From: Cryptomeria japonica
Lineage: Eukaryota; Streptophyta; Pinopsida; Cupressales; Cupressaceae
NCBI RefSeq assembly: GCF_030272615.1
Contig: NC_081412.1
Location: forward strand, 696,328,083 to 696,392,082
Direction: 5' to 3'
DNA length: 64,000 bases
Shown here: one piece after another, positions 11,424 through 22,993 of the stretch
Layout of the letters: the number at the start of each line of letters is the position of its first letter
Numbering within the stretch: the stretch's first letter is position 1
Position numbers and translations under genes: made by a program
Notes under the pieces: generated by a model
Database searches by the model: none
Told to the model about the DNA's origin: nothing
What the model saw: only the letters and a program-made list of their open reading frames with translations

Positions 11424-11740
11424 TTTAGTTTTAGTTCTTGATGCAATTTCTATACCAAATCTATTCAAGATCTTACATTTCCCATTCTTGAATTGTAAAT
11501 AATATCCCTTATCAACCATTTGTCCAAAACTCAAAAGATTATGCTTCAAATCTTCAACATATAAAACATCATCAGTATTATGCTTACCATCAAGAGAAAT
11601 AGAACCTCTACCATAGATTACACAAACTTTGTTGTCTTCAAATCTTACTACACCACCTTCATACTGATCCATATTCGAAAAATTTCCTTTATCACCTATC
11701 ATGTGATGTGAACAACCACTATCAATCACTCATTCATCTT
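11424..11740 (-). pseudogene. Co1 aspartic protease region
   Basis: The minus frame from 11729 begins with the copia protease signature VIDSGCSHHMIGDK, keeping the catalytic Asp of DSG, then VRFEDNKVCVIYGRGSISL, VLYVEDLKHNLLSFGQMVDKGY and a pre-integrase tail ending at the NA-A junction. A TGA stands directly before VIDSG where other copia elements have Trp. The enzyme would process the Gag-Pol polyprotein; here it is interrupted by NA-A. Confidence 0.88.
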
Positions 11741-12830
11741 TCTTCTCAATCTTAGTAGCCAAGGCTTTCTCTTCAACAATGCAGCTTGTAGAATCAACAA
11801 GTATCAGATCATCTTCCTTGATAGCAATGAATAAAAATTCATCTTTTGAATTCCCTTTCTCAGACTCATCATCTATCACACCTTCATCAGCAGCATAACA
11901 ACACTTCTTCTAATATCTATAATTATGATTAGGCTTGTAAGGTTTATCATACTTTGACACTTTTTTGGGTCTTTCTGGATATCTAGAAGCAAAATGTCCT
12001 ATCTTATTGCATGAAAAACATTTCAAAGGTAATTTCCCTTCATACTTACCGGCTCCCTTAGGCTATATTCTAGCAAGAAGTGCTTTGAGCTCTTCTAATT
12101 CTCTTTTTTGTTCTTTCATCTCTCTCATTTCTCTTTCATATCTGGAAACCCTAGTTGAACTCTCTCTCGGATCATACTTTTTCTTCCCGGATAAAGTATC
12201 TTTAAATGCAGTCTTAGTTTTTCCATGCGATTCTCCAAGTTCACTTAATTCAAAAGTAGCAAGCTTACCAACCAGCATGTCTCTTGTCACTATAGTCACT
12301 CTCTGGATCTCATCAATAGCAACAACCTTATGTTTGTAAGCAAGAGGCAAGTATCTCATCACTTTAGCTACAATCTCATCTTCTTCAATGATTCCACTAG
12401 CACATCTAATATTCAAGACAAGATCATTCACTTTAGCCATAAAGGATGAAATATTCTCATCTTCTCCCATTCTCAGCATCTTATATTTTCCTTTCAAGCT
12501 CTGCAGTTTAGCAACTTTCACATGTTTATCTCCTTCATACAAGTTCTCTAACTTCTCCCAAATCTCATGCATAATCTGCAATCGCATCACATTAGTCATC
12601 TCTAAATCAGTCAGGGTACTCAACAATTGTTCTTTGCCTCTTATGTTATGTTCAGCATCCTTGATCTCATTTGCAATAATAGGACCATTCAAAGGAACAT
12701 TGTAGACATTCTTTGTGATATTCCAATAATCTTATCCAAGCCATTTCAAGTGACACTCTATCTGGTTCTTCCATATAGTATAATTAGTTCCATCAAATAT
12801 TGGACTCCTTTTTTAAAACAAAAATTGTCA
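11741..12830 (-). pseudogene. Co1 gag (UBN2-type capsid plus decayed CCHC)
   Basis: Capsid-like region from about 12810 (SPIFDGTNYTIWKNQ) through YWNITKNVYNVPLNGPI and a long open stretch 12688-12063 with MHEIWEKLENLYEGD and LKGKYKMLRMGEDENISSF, all typical of UBN2/copia Gag. One stop lies near 12735. The knuckle near 12030 reads CFSCNKIGHFASRY, with the last Cys changed to Tyr. A stop at 12063 and one near 11915 break the frame. The linker to protease contains KDEFLFIAIKEDDLI, matching Co2. Gag forms the particle that packages element RNA. Confidence 0.85.
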
Positions 12831-12873
12831 TCCTGGATCTCCTCAAGAGATCAAGCTTCTTCCAGAGGATCTA

Positions 12874-12885
12874 ACTCTGATACCA
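12874..12885 (-). promoter_or_regulatory. Primer binding site of Co1
   Basis: Minus strand TGGTATCAGAGT next to the LTR end; initiator-tRNA(Met) type with one mismatch. Confidence 0.88.
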
Positions 12886-12887
12886 AT

Positions 12888-13120
12888 TGTTGGCAACAAC
12901 AATGCAGGAAAACTAAGAGGGAGGTGAATCAGTTTTCACAAAACAAATAAATTAACCCAACTTCAAATCTAATCAAGAAAATCCATAACAAAGATAAACA
13001 CCACATCAACAACACACATAACACACAAATTTTTGATGTGGAAAACCCAGTTAAGCAAAAAACCATGGTGGGAAACCTAACCACAATAAGATGATACTTT
13101 GCAGTCGTATGTGTAAATAT
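12888..13120 (-). repeat. Co1 5' LTR, downstream fragment
   Basis: Ends TTGCCAACA at 12888 on the minus strand. Carries the CTGATTCACCTCCCTCTTAG box and the 'CCCACCATGGTTTTTTG ... GGGTTTTCCACATCAAA' box. Cut at 13120 by NA-B; the other LTR part is at 20861-21974. Bases 13116-13120 (aatat) are one TSD copy. Confidence 0.85.
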
Positions 13121-14226
13121 TGTTAGGCCTAATATGGAAAGCTAATGTACTGAGAGGGGAGGGGTGAATCAGTACTCCAAAACCTTTCTTCAATAATAAC
13201 TTTATTGTTATGCATAAACCGAATAGTGCAGTAACATAATATAAAGCTAAAACAAATAGATAACAATCATACATGATTCACTCCATAACACATATATTTT
13301 GGTTATGCAAAAACTCTTGGTTAGAGAGAAAAACTGTGGTGGGGATGGCACCCACAACTTCACTACTGCAATAATAAAGAGTGCTCGATTAGAGCTACAT
13401 GTTTAGCTATTTCTGATATCTTACCCTGTTAGGAGTATCAAGATCTGTTAGATCTACCTTGCTAAAGGATTTTACAACACTTAATCTAAATGTTGCACCT
13501 AGTTAGAGGCTTTATAATTTATAGACTTGATTAGAGTCTTTTACCCTGTTAAAGGTTTCTCTTAAAACTTCAAAATATTACAATAAAATCATTACAAATA
13601 TCTGCAACTTTACATTTGGAATGTTATAGCAGATTCTATGTGCTTAGAATAAGTTACCTTGCTTATAGCATACCTCGGTAACCCATATAGTAACTCGGTA
13701 AACCCTTTTGTTTACTCTGTTCTTCGACTGTTCTCTGAAAACCTTCTCGGTGACCTTTGTGTATCTGTAACAATCTTCTTACACTCATGCACACACTTTA
13801 ATTCTTAACTCATGCTGTATAAATAGATCTCTTATGACGGTGATCCATTCATTGCTTCGATCTTACAAACATGTTTTATCAAATGAATAACCATGCAAAT
13901 CATACACAATCTTTAAGTGCAATTTCCAATGTGATAACGGTTAGATGTTCCTTGATCTTGTAACATTTTCATATGTATGTCCAGGTTCAATGAATCTGGT
14001 AACACGTTTCACTCAGTGTGTAACAACTCAGTGTGTCATCTTTGTTGCTCGGTAGATATGTAATGATACTCGGTACATAGCTCGGTGTATACTACACTCT
14101 GAGACTACTTTCTTCAATAACCAACTAGACTGTGCATACTAACTGAATATCTCGGTAGAGATAACCGACTAGAGTATATAGAATAACATTGAACATAAAA
14201 CTAATGGCAACTTGATATATTGTACA
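13121..14226 (-). repeat. 3' LTR of NA-B
   Basis: 1106 bp, ends CCTAACA at 13121 on the minus strand. Compared with the other copy it lacks a segment of about 25 bp near 13900 and has an extra 'cagtgtgtaacaactcagtg' segment near 14020. Rich in CTCGGTA/ACCGAG motifs. Confidence 0.85.
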
Positions 14227-14279
14227 AAACTCTGATTTTGCATGCTTGGTGATCTGTTCTCGTGTGCTGCTCTTGATCT

Positions 14280-14440
14280 TGCTTACTCTACTCGGTATAC
14301 TCCCCCTATATACTATACTCCTGTTGTTTGATTTTATACTTTGATGCTTTGAATACTACACTCCCCCAATACTATATCACTACTCTAATACTATATCATA
14401 TCACTCCCCCTTTTTGACAAACATCAAAACTTAATTACCA
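14280..14440 (-). promoter_or_regulatory. Tandem purine tracts of NA-B
   Basis: At least three CTCCCCC runs on the plus strand (GGGGGAG on the coding strand) near 14300, 14362 and 14403. The last reads GATGTTTGTCAAAAAGGGGG in coding orientation, as in the NA-A and Co2 tracts. The base pairs directly next to the LTR (14227) are not G-rich, which is unusual. Confidence 0.55.
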
Positions 14441-14454
14441 TTCGGGGGTGGTAA

Positions 14455-17400
14455 CTAGTCGAAAATGGATTTGTACTTGGTCTGTGCTTTGGTGAGAACA
14501 ACAAAGAGTGCATTCTTTACACTGTCCATTAAAGAATTATGTGCTTGAATATCAGCCAATAATGATATTAAGCCATCTAGAGTGCTTCCCTCTTGTGTAG
14601 TAGATAAGGAGGTGGCTCGGTTGATCTATTCTTGGATGGATGAAAGATGAGGAAGGAATAATGTCTGTAGTGTCATTATATCCATCCTGATCTTGTGTTC
14701 TTCATTTCTTAAGTCCAATTGTTGAGCCATGAGCTATTGGAGATTTTTATAAAAATTCTGAACTGAATTTGGCTCTGTGGTCAACTTATTTGAGAGATTG
14801 GTGATCTCTTTCTCAATTGCCTTTGTTTTATTCTTAATGTCTTTAATGAATAAAGAAAATGTGCAGAGTTTCTGAAATAAATAAACAATGTGCTTGAGTT
14901 GAGGAGTCAACTCAGCAATAAATTTGACAAGTTTAACTTTGCCAATAGCTATACCTTTCTATACCTCTTCTATCATTTTTGCAGTGAGCTCTTTGTCTTT
15001 TAGTTTGCTCAAATACTCCGATGCATCTACTCCAGATGTCTCTATCTTTGTTAGGAGTTCATCCAGTTGAATGTGGATGGTTGCATCAGTGGATACTGTA
15101 GCTTCATGTAGCATATCTATTAAGAGTGCTTTCACCTTCTTAAGTACCTTATTTTTCTTTTGAATATCCATTTTCTTCTCTTGTTCGGCCTTTGCTTTGC
15201 ATAGTTCACTGAAATCAATGAGTGCTTGCCCCTTTAATTTTCATATGTCTACATTGGGCAACACTATTGGTTTTGACAAATCAACTTTAAAACTATGCTT
15301 TTTCATCTTCTTTTCTTTACCTTTCACTGATGGAACTAAGACAATGGCTTGTGAGGATTGATGACCCTCGGTAGGTTGCTCGGTAGAGGCAACACTTTGA
15401 TCAGTTTCTTTAGCCTCTGTAGAGTCCTTTGGTGCCTCAGTATTCGGTGTCTCAGTTGTAACATTTTCAGTGTTAGAAGGTGCTTGAGATGTCTGTTCTT
15501 GAGTAGTTCCTTCTCCTATTGTAGACTTGTGACCTTTGGTGCCTTGCTCCGTGTCATGAGGGGTTTCAGTTGAGACAGGTTGCTTGACCGGTGGATAAGG
15601 CTGAACTTGTTCCAAGAATGATTCACTAGATACAAGTTTTGCATATGCATTTCCTTCTATCATTTCCTATTATGGTGCCTCTATATCCATGACATCTTCA
15701 TCTATTTGAATGGTGTCAGCAGGGTCTTTCTCGGTAGCATCAGGATCTTACTCAGTGACATCAACAATTTCAATTTCAGCTTGCTCACCAGCATCCTTGA
15801 TTTTAAATATTTCCTGCCACTTTTCTTTTGTCTCATTTTCAACTTCAATGTACAGCCCATTCATCAGTTTTAAGGTTCTCTGTTTGACAAGAAACTTTGA
15901 GTTGTAGGTTGTCAGATGTTCTTTTATTTCAGCTACTGACATGTCAGGAAAGAGATGAACCAGACTTCTCTCTCTGATTTGTTTCTCTGAGTCCATTGCA
16001 TACTTCCACCTATTATCAATATGCAAGTAAAGTTCATTTGGAAGTGACTTTGCTAGTTCTAATGGAGCTAACTGGAATTTTAGAAGTGTGCAGATGATAG
16101 CTTCTTCAATTAGTCTCTTCTCATCATTATTTCTGGTTTCATACTTTACATATCTGAATGAACCAAATCCTCCATATTCTTTCAGATTAGCATAGAAGTT
16201 TTCAACACTATGTACATTTACCTTCTTGCTTTTAACAATCTGAAATTTACTTGCATCCTCTGATTCAGTATCACTAGACTCTTTTGCCAAAATGAGTCTC
16301 CGAGTAGATTTCTTGTAGGTCTTTGTTACCTTGAGAGCAGTAACACTTTTTGTTTTCTTACTCGGTGAGGCTGCAGATACTCTTGTGTTAGGTCGCTTTG
16401 GAGGTGGAGTCTGTGAGGCCTTTGATGTGTCCTGTTTCTTTCTCTTCAACACTTTTCCCTTAGGCAATTCAGTGCTTAGTGTTATTGCTTCCTCTTGGGC
16501 TTCAGATTCCTCTTCAGTAATGGCAATGGTGCCTTTGATAGGTGTAGAGGAAGAGTCTTCTCCAAATTTCTCTGACAATGCCTTTATCATTTTTGTTGCC
16601 TTTCTTGTAGCTTTGGGTACTACAATGCTCATCTTTACCTTTTCCTTTGCTTCCTCATAGGTTCCATACCTTAGCTTAGTAGCATGCCTTGGTAATGTGA
16701 GAAATGCATCAATTTGCTATTGTGTGATGTCAAAATCAATCTCGTATTCCATAGGTGACAAAGATTGATTTCTTGGTTCCACAGCATTCACATAACAGTA
16801 ATCGGTGTCAACTTCAAAACATATATCATTTTTGTATTTCTCTACTAGCTGGGGTGGAATCCTATATCTTTTATGCATTTTCTCTTGAAATTTGTTGAAG
16901 TAATCATCCATAATATCATTGAAATTATCACCTAACTTCTTGATGAAGTCATTTATCTGATGGGTGATTGGTCGGTGTAGTTCCCAAACAAATTTACCGA
17001 CTGATGGAAAGAATTTTTCAAAATAGAAAAACATGCATACAAGTAATGATCCAAACTTTAATGTATTAGCCGATTTGTTTTTCTTTGGCTTCCTAATGGT
17101 GTTCAGATTCTCAAATAGGTTCTTCAGCAACACCTCACAAAGATCAATTTTCATTCCCTTTTTCACAATTTTGTAGGCCAGGTCTACTGCTGCACAGGGT
17201 ACACTATTTTCCCTTGCTGATTGGAAGAAACAGTAACCCATTACTCTTATGGAAAATTTTAGTTCTTCATCAGTGACATTATTCAGTTTCAATCCTCTAC
17301 AATCTGATTCTACTCCGGTTAAACTGATCAATTCCTTCTGTGATATCATCTTTTGGGCTCGGGGATGATCATAAATGGGGTAACCTGTAATCAGATGAAT

Positions 17401-17792
17401 GATCTCCATGGTAATCTTAAATGGTTGCTCTTCTAGCCACATGAAATCATCGTGAACTCTTCTTAGGACAAACTTAACCCACTGGGGTTTGAACACATGG
17501 AGATAGGTTAGGGCTTCAGTTAATCCCTTGATCTTGATGTGTTCATACTTGTTGTTCAATTTACCATCAGTGCACTTTCATCATAGGTGTCTTTAATTTC
17601 AACATGACCGAGTTCTTCAACACAACATTTGGTGAAGAATCTCACATCCTCGACTAACAGCACTCTGACCGGGATGAGTGAAAAAGTGGTTTTGTCATCT
17701 GGTTCAGATGCAACTTTAGGAGTCAAAGAGTATTTTAGTGAGGGCTTCTCTACATTTTTGACAACTATGGGATCTTGGATCTTAGATGCCAT
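14455..17792 (-). pseudogene. ORF2 of NA-B, long protein of unknown function
   Basis: ATG at 17792 (MASKIQDP); the frame runs about 1,110 codons to TAG at 14455-14457, with one frameshift near 17558 and about eight in-frame stops. Residues roughly 80-360 form a folded-looking domain with WVKFVLRRVHDDFMWL, KELISLTG, VMGYCFFQSARENSVPCAA, KFGSLLVCMFFYFEKFFPSVG and MEYEIDFD. The middle is basic and Ser/Thr-rich with PKRPNTRV and KKSTRRL (nuclear-signal-like). A helical block (YANLKEYGGFGSFRYVKYE...) follows, then a Thr/Glu-rich linker and a C-terminal coiled coil. The N-terminal domain recalls uncharacterised 'putative plant transposon protein' domains, but I cannot assign it. No nuclease, RT or protease motif is visible. 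Confidence 0.7.
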
Positions 17793-18321
17793 TGTAGATT
17801 TCAGATAAAAGCTAACAAAGGATCCTTAGGGTTCCAGGATTTTCAAATGACTGACACTTTATACTTAGCAGATAATGGCAACTAGATAAGATCAGTAAAC
17901 CAGCTTAACAATGCGTTGAGATTGATGTAAATACCTTGTCTTAGCTTTTTAGGAGGTTTGATCACCTTAGAGTCGCTTTGCTCTGCAAATGACCACGAAA
18001 AATACTTTTATTTACACAATATACCTTATCGGGCTCCATGTGGGTTAGGTTAAAAATATTAAATGCACTCGGTTCCACTTAATTTTCTTTCCTTTTTCCG
18101 CTTTAACCGAGTAACCAAACTTCCTTCATTCACCGACTAGACAGGTTTCCTTTATTCACCGACTTGACAGTTTTCCTTTATAGTCCTTTTAAAAGACTTT
18201 GATAGAATTTCAAACTTTACTATTACATCTTAATTATGCAGATTTGAATTAAGTACATAATAAAATAGGAATTGTTAAGATTTAACCTTGAGATAATGTA
18301 GTCCCTTCATACCTTTATCGA
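17793..18321. other. Spacer between Gag-like ORF and ORF2 of NA-B
   Basis: About 530 bp, AT-rich with repeated ACCGAGT/CACCGACT motifs (near 18110, 18140 and 18165) like those in the NA-B LTR. No supported ORF on either strand. On the coding strand it separates the Gag stop (18322) from the ORF2 ATG and would serve as an internal leader or promoter for ORF2. Confidence 0.4.
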
Positions 18322-19674
18322 TTAATTTGGAATAGGTGCACATAACTCGGTAGGTAAGGTGCTTTCTTCATTTGACACAATTTCCTTCTTTTTCCAAATC
18401 ATCTTTAATTTGTCTTTTATTTCTTCAGTGTCTTTTCTAGGTTGATCTCTGCAATCTCCAGCTAAGTGTCCAACTTTGTGACAATGAAAACATGCCATAC
18501 CAGGATTTCTCCATGATCTTCGGTTGTTCATTCCAAACCTTATAAAGCAGTTGGCACTTATATGTCCATATCTTCCACAACATTCACACCATATCCTTGT
18601 ATTGTAATCCCATGGTACTGCAGAATACTATCGGTAAGGATCTGTGTGAGTTCGGTAACCTCTAGCATTTGCTTGGTGTGCATACCACATATAGTTCTTT
18701 TGCTTAAGCCAGCACTTCTCGATACTATGTCCATATCTATTGCAGTTTTTACAAAACCCTTTGAATTTTGCCTTCTAATAATTGTTCATAGACTTTGTCC
18801 TACATTGATTAGATGTGTGACCATATTTATTGCAATTGTAACAATAACCTTTGGACTTAGTGATATTCGGTTGCTTACCTTTTTTGATTTGACACATGTT
18901 GGAAATGTGACCTTGATTTCCACAGTAGTTGCAAATAGGCTTCTTTCTTTTGATGTTATTCTTGTTTCCAGCTTGCTTTGATGATTCTCCTCTCTCGGTA
19001 GTATGAATTCCTTTCTCGGTAGAGTCTTTTCCTTTGTAACCGAGTCCTGCATCTTTGTTGGGTCTTCTTGTATTCAATTGCTCATCCAACATCTTTGATG
19101 CTTCATAACTCTTCTTCAATGTTTCTTTGGATTTCTTCTCTGATTCAAGTTCATCGGTCAACCTTGATACTTCAAGTTTCAATGCTTGATTCTCATCATT
19201 TTTTAGAATTTCTTCATGATGTGCATAACCTAGTTGATCTGACAAATTTTGTTGAATTCCAGTCAACCTTGTGATTTCATCATTCTTATCAGATACTAAG
19301 ACTTCAAGTTGTCATTTCTCTCTTTCTAGATCTCTTACTTTATCCTCGGTTGTCCTCAATGCATCAAGATTTTCAATCATCTATGTGCTGAAATGTTCAT
19401 GTTCTCTTTTCATTGCTTTCAGTTGATCAGCCAGTGCTTTGTTCTTTTCTTTCAATACTCCAATCATTTCTTCAGTCTTTTCAGATATACTGTTCTCAGA
19501 TGATGTCTCAATTTGTTCCACTAACTCTTGAGAGTCCTGCAAATCATCAAATAATCTTCTTCTCACTTTCAGAGATTTTTGCATTTATCTTTGCATGTTT
19601 GCAATCACTTGATTAGCATCATCCAACTCTTCTTGCAGATACACAATCCTCTGAGATTGTTTATAGCCTTCCAT
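18322..19674 (-). pseudogene. Gag-like protein of NA-B: coiled coil plus five CCHC knuckles
   Basis: ATG at 19674 (MEGYKQSQR). About 220 residues of coiled coil precede five knuckles: CNYCGNQGHISNMC, CYNCNKYGHTSNQC, CKNCNRYGHSIEKC, CECCGRYGHISANC and CFHCHKVGHLAGDC. The last is preceded by WRNPG, a spacing shared with NA-C (WRIPG). The C-terminal tail contains MIWKKKEIVSNE, comparable to TWKKKSEEK in NA-C. Five in-frame stops (near 19585, 19381, 19317, 18775 and 18628) break it. Five knuckles are unusual for LTR-retrotransposon Gag, which normally has one or two. RNA binding is inferred. Confidence 0.78.
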
Positions 19675-19722
19675 TGATAAGATCTTTCTCTTTAGGCAGT
19701 TAAACCCTTTTCCAAGATTGAA

Positions 19723-19734
19723 GCTCTGATACCA
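19723..19734 (-). promoter_or_regulatory. Primer binding site of NA-B
   Basis: TGGTATCAGAGC on the minus strand, two bases from the LTR end; perfect initiator-tRNA(Met) type. Confidence 0.92.
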
Positions 19735-19736
19735 AT

Positions 19737-20860
19737 TGTTAGGCCCAATATGGAAAGCTAATGTACTAAGAGGGGAGGGGTGAATCAGTACTCCAAAACC
19801 TTTCTTCAATAATAACTTTACTCTTATGCATAAACCGAATAGTGTAGTAACATAATATAAAGCTAAAACAAATAGATTTAACAATCATACATGATTCACT
19901 CCATAACACATATATTTTGGTTACACAGAAACTCTTGGTTAGAGAGAAAAACTGCGGTGGGGATGGCACCCACAACTTCACTACTGCAATAATAAAGAGT
20001 GCTCGGTTAGAGATATATGTTTAGCTATTTCTAATAGCTTACCCTATTAGGAGTATCAAGATTTGTTAAATCTACCTTGCTAAAGGATTTAACAACACTT
20101 AATCTAAATGTTGCACCTGGTTAAAGGCTTTACAATTTATAGACTTGATTAGAGTCTTTTACCCTATTAAAGGTTTCTCTTAAAACTTCAAAATATTACA
20201 ATAAAATCATTACAAATATCTGTAACTTTACATCTGGAATGTTATAGCAGATTCTATGTGCTCAGAATAAGTTACCTTGCTTATAGCATACCTCGGTAAC
20301 CCATATAGTAACTCGGTAAACCCTTATGTTTACTCTGTTCTTCGACTGTTCTCTGAAAACCTTCTCGATGACCTCTGTGTCTCTGTAGCAGTCTTCTTAC
20401 ACTCATGCACACACTTTAATTCTTAACTCATGTTGTATAAATAGATCTCTTATGACGATGATCCATTAATTGCTTTGATCTTACAAGCATGTTTTATCGA
20501 ATGAATAACCATGCAAATTACTTCATTGGTTAGATGACATCAAAATCATACACAATCTTTAAGTGCAATTTCCAATGTGATAACGGTTAGATGTTCCTCG
20601 ATCTTGTAACACATTTTCATATGTATGTCCAGGTTCAATGAATCTGGTAACACGTTTCACTCGATGTGTCATCTTTGCTGCTTGGTAGATATGTAATGAT
20701 ACTCAGTAGATAGCTCGGTGTATACTACGCTCTGAGACTACTTTCTTCAATAACCAACTAGACTGTGCATACCGACTGAATATCTCGGTAGAGATAACCG
20801 ACTAGAGTATATAGAATAACTTTGAACATAAAACTAATGGCAACTTGAAAAGTAGTAACA
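19737..20860 (-). repeat. 5' LTR of NA-B
   Basis: 1124 bp. On the minus strand it starts TGTTACTAC at 20860 and ends CCTAACA at 19737. It carries the CTGATTCACCCCTCCCCTC box and the CACCGCAGTTTTTCTC box near 19940-19960. Confidence 0.88.
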
Positions 20861-21974
20861 AATATTACAATGGGAAATGCACATGCATGTAGGCACACTG
20901 CCTGGAGTTCACTGCTCAAAAACAACAAAGGGATACAACCCTGGGAAGGCTCACTACCTTACAAATATCGGACACCAATCTGGATTACATGAACTGAAAG
21001 AATAGCATCTCCAAATGCATGATCACATTTTCGGTCAACCATGGTATTCTCTACAACACTCCTCTGCTCTTCAATACTCTATCAAAATATTAATTCGCTT
21101 GTTCCCACATACAACACTCTCAAATAATCCAAACACAACATAGAAACACAACTTACATGGTCATTACACTTATTTATACAAAGCATTAACCTTACTCTCA
21201 AGGTCGACTCAACTCATAAGACCTAATTACAAAATTACAACATACGATACATAAATCCATATGTGGACCCATACAATGTTGGCCAAGACATAGCATAGAC
21301 CCAAATCAAATCCTCAAAAATGCAACACCACCGAATATCTTGCCAAGATCATCTGCAACACGCAAGAACCATCGGGTCGGCCAGAAAGTCATATAACATG
21401 AAGAATACCACCGAACCAATAAGATCTTCAATAACACACACAATGATCAATGTGGACCAGAAAAATGCATAGCATACGATCTAGAAACACAAATAAGCAA
21501 AGTAAATTCCTCTTCAACAACCACAACAATTCAGATCACTAGAATCATCATCATCTCTCTTTTGGAGCTTAAGAACACCAACATAACAAACTAAAAGATA
21601 CGCTTGTGAAGATTTAAATCATGAACCACTCAAACTATGGACACACGTGAATGTCCCAAACACTCTCCAAAATCCACACAACATAATGAACCAATTTCAA
21701 AGAAATACAAACCAGAAATCACAACTCTGCAATACAAAACCAATAGAAAAACCAATCACCACACCGGACCACATAACTTGATCAAATCACCTTCCAGAAC
21801 ACTGAAACTCATGTTGAATCGACTGAAGGTACTAATCTTTGAATCCTTAAATCCGCATCAGCATACCTGCACTATACCAACCAAACCAACTCTCTGCAAC
21901 ACCGAAGCACAAGAACGCAGGAATATGTTGACATCAATGACAACAACACATTCCAACAACTCTAATATCCAACA
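20861..21974 (-). repeat. Co1 5' LTR, upstream fragment
   Basis: Starts TGTTGGATATTAG at 21974 on the minus strand, directly abutting the Gy0 RT frame; meets NA-B at 20860. With 12888-13120 it makes an LTR of about 1.34 kb. 21637-21984 is an open frame without recognisable protein features and is taken as chance. Confidence 0.8.
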
Positions 21975-22993
21975 CCTTCTTTAGATGCAATGTGACCAAG
22001 AAGCTTACCTTCAGTAACACCAAAAATTGACTTCTTGGGATTTAAAGATATCCCATGTACATGGCATCTTCTTAAAACATCTTCTGAATGGAAGAGATGA
22101 TTGTTGCAATCTTTTGAGAAAAATATTAGATTATTAAGATAAACATGAGATATCTCCCAATGATACCTCAGAAAGCCATTTCCATGGCTCTTTGAAAAGT
22201 CACACCTGAATTAATCAAATCAAAAGGCATCCTTCGATAAGCAAAGGAACCCCAAGGAGTTGTGAAGGTAGTGTTGTGTTGATCATCCTCATTGACGTCA
22301 ATCTAATTGTATCATGAGAATCCATCAAGCATAGAGAACATCTGGGAACTAGTGACTATCTGTAAGACTTGATCCATCATCGATAAAGGATAATTATCCT
22401 TTAAGGAAGATTGATTAAGATTACGGAAATCCACACAAATGTGAATTTCCCCATTCTTCTTTCTTACTAGAACAATATTAGCAACCCAAGTTGAATGATA
22501 AATAGGAAAGATTATTTTAGCATTCAGCATCTTTTGTATCTCAGAAAGGATGGTACTTGAGAGCTTTGGGTTGTATTGTCGCTGCTTTTGCCTAAAAGGA
22601 GTTGCACCAGCTTTAAGTGGAATATCATGTTGTACTTCCTTTGGTTTGAAAGACTTGAAATCATCATAAGAGTAAGCCAGTACATCAAAGTACTGACGTA
22701 ACAATTGAATAAATTGCTCCCTTTCAGCTGGAGTACAACTATTACCAATATTAATAAATTTTGTATCTCTCTGATCCTATGTTATATTTCTCATATCCCA
22801 TCGTGTCACTTGATGACTCTTGTTGTTGCTTGACATACCTATCATGCTTATCAAACAACTTCTCAAGAGAAACGAGTCCTCTGGGAATTTTATTACATTT
22901 CAACTGCAAGATTTCTTCTTCTTGTTCAAATTCCTTATCAGAAGATAACTAAAGACGAGCAGTTGTTACCCTCAAAATAAAGATTATTGAAAT
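21975..22993 (-). pseudogene. Gy0 reverse transcriptase fragment (Ty3/gypsy)
   Basis: The minus strand from 22993 begins with a linker (KEFEQEEEILQLK, VSLEKLFDKHD), then RT: LRQYFDVLAYSYDDF, HDIPLKAGATPFRQKQR, SEIQKMLNAKIIFPI, TWVANIVLVRKKNGEIHICV and DFRNLN, then SMLDGFS. After three stops it continues TPWGSFAYRRMPFDLINSG. After a frameshift the catalytic box reads YLNN in place of the invariant YLDD. The frame ends at 21975 where Co1 is inserted. It would copy RNA to DNA, but this copy is catalytically dead. Confidence 0.9.

Larger units (their letters stand above)
13121..20860 (-). mobile_element. NA-B: complete non-autonomous LTR element
   Basis: 7740-bp minus-strand element inserted in the Co1 5' LTR, flanked by the perfect TSD aatat (13116-13120 and 20861-20865). 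LTRs are about 1.1 kb. The 5.5-kb interior holds a Gag-like ORF with five CCHC knuckles and an ORF2 of about 1,100 codons, but no protease, integrase, RT or RNase H. Primer site and LTR boxes are copia-type. The most complete ORF2 of the family group is here. The LTRs are similar but carry indels, so this is not a very young insertion. Confidence 0.92.
2582..21974 (-). mobile_element. Co1: Ty1/copia element, heavily interrupted
   Basis: Minus-strand copia element with the order 5' LTR, primer site, gag, protease, integrase, RT, RNase H. Its 5' LTR starts at 21974 inside the Gy0 RT and its 3' end lies left of the window, beyond NA-A'. Four later insertions split it: NA-A' at 2581, a solo LTR at 3778-5208, NA-A at 6665-11418 and NA-B at 13121-20860. 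Removing the solo LTR or NA-A (with one TSD copy) brings the pol reading frame back into phase, which strongly supports these boundaries. Stops and frameshifts throughout show it is dead. Confidence 0.9.

Noticed and set aside
21637-21984. 115-residue open frame on the plus strand
   Set aside because: Lies in the Co1 LTR on the opposite strand, with low-complexity Thr/Asn/His composition and no domain; it also crosses the LTR/Gy0 junction. Treated as chance.
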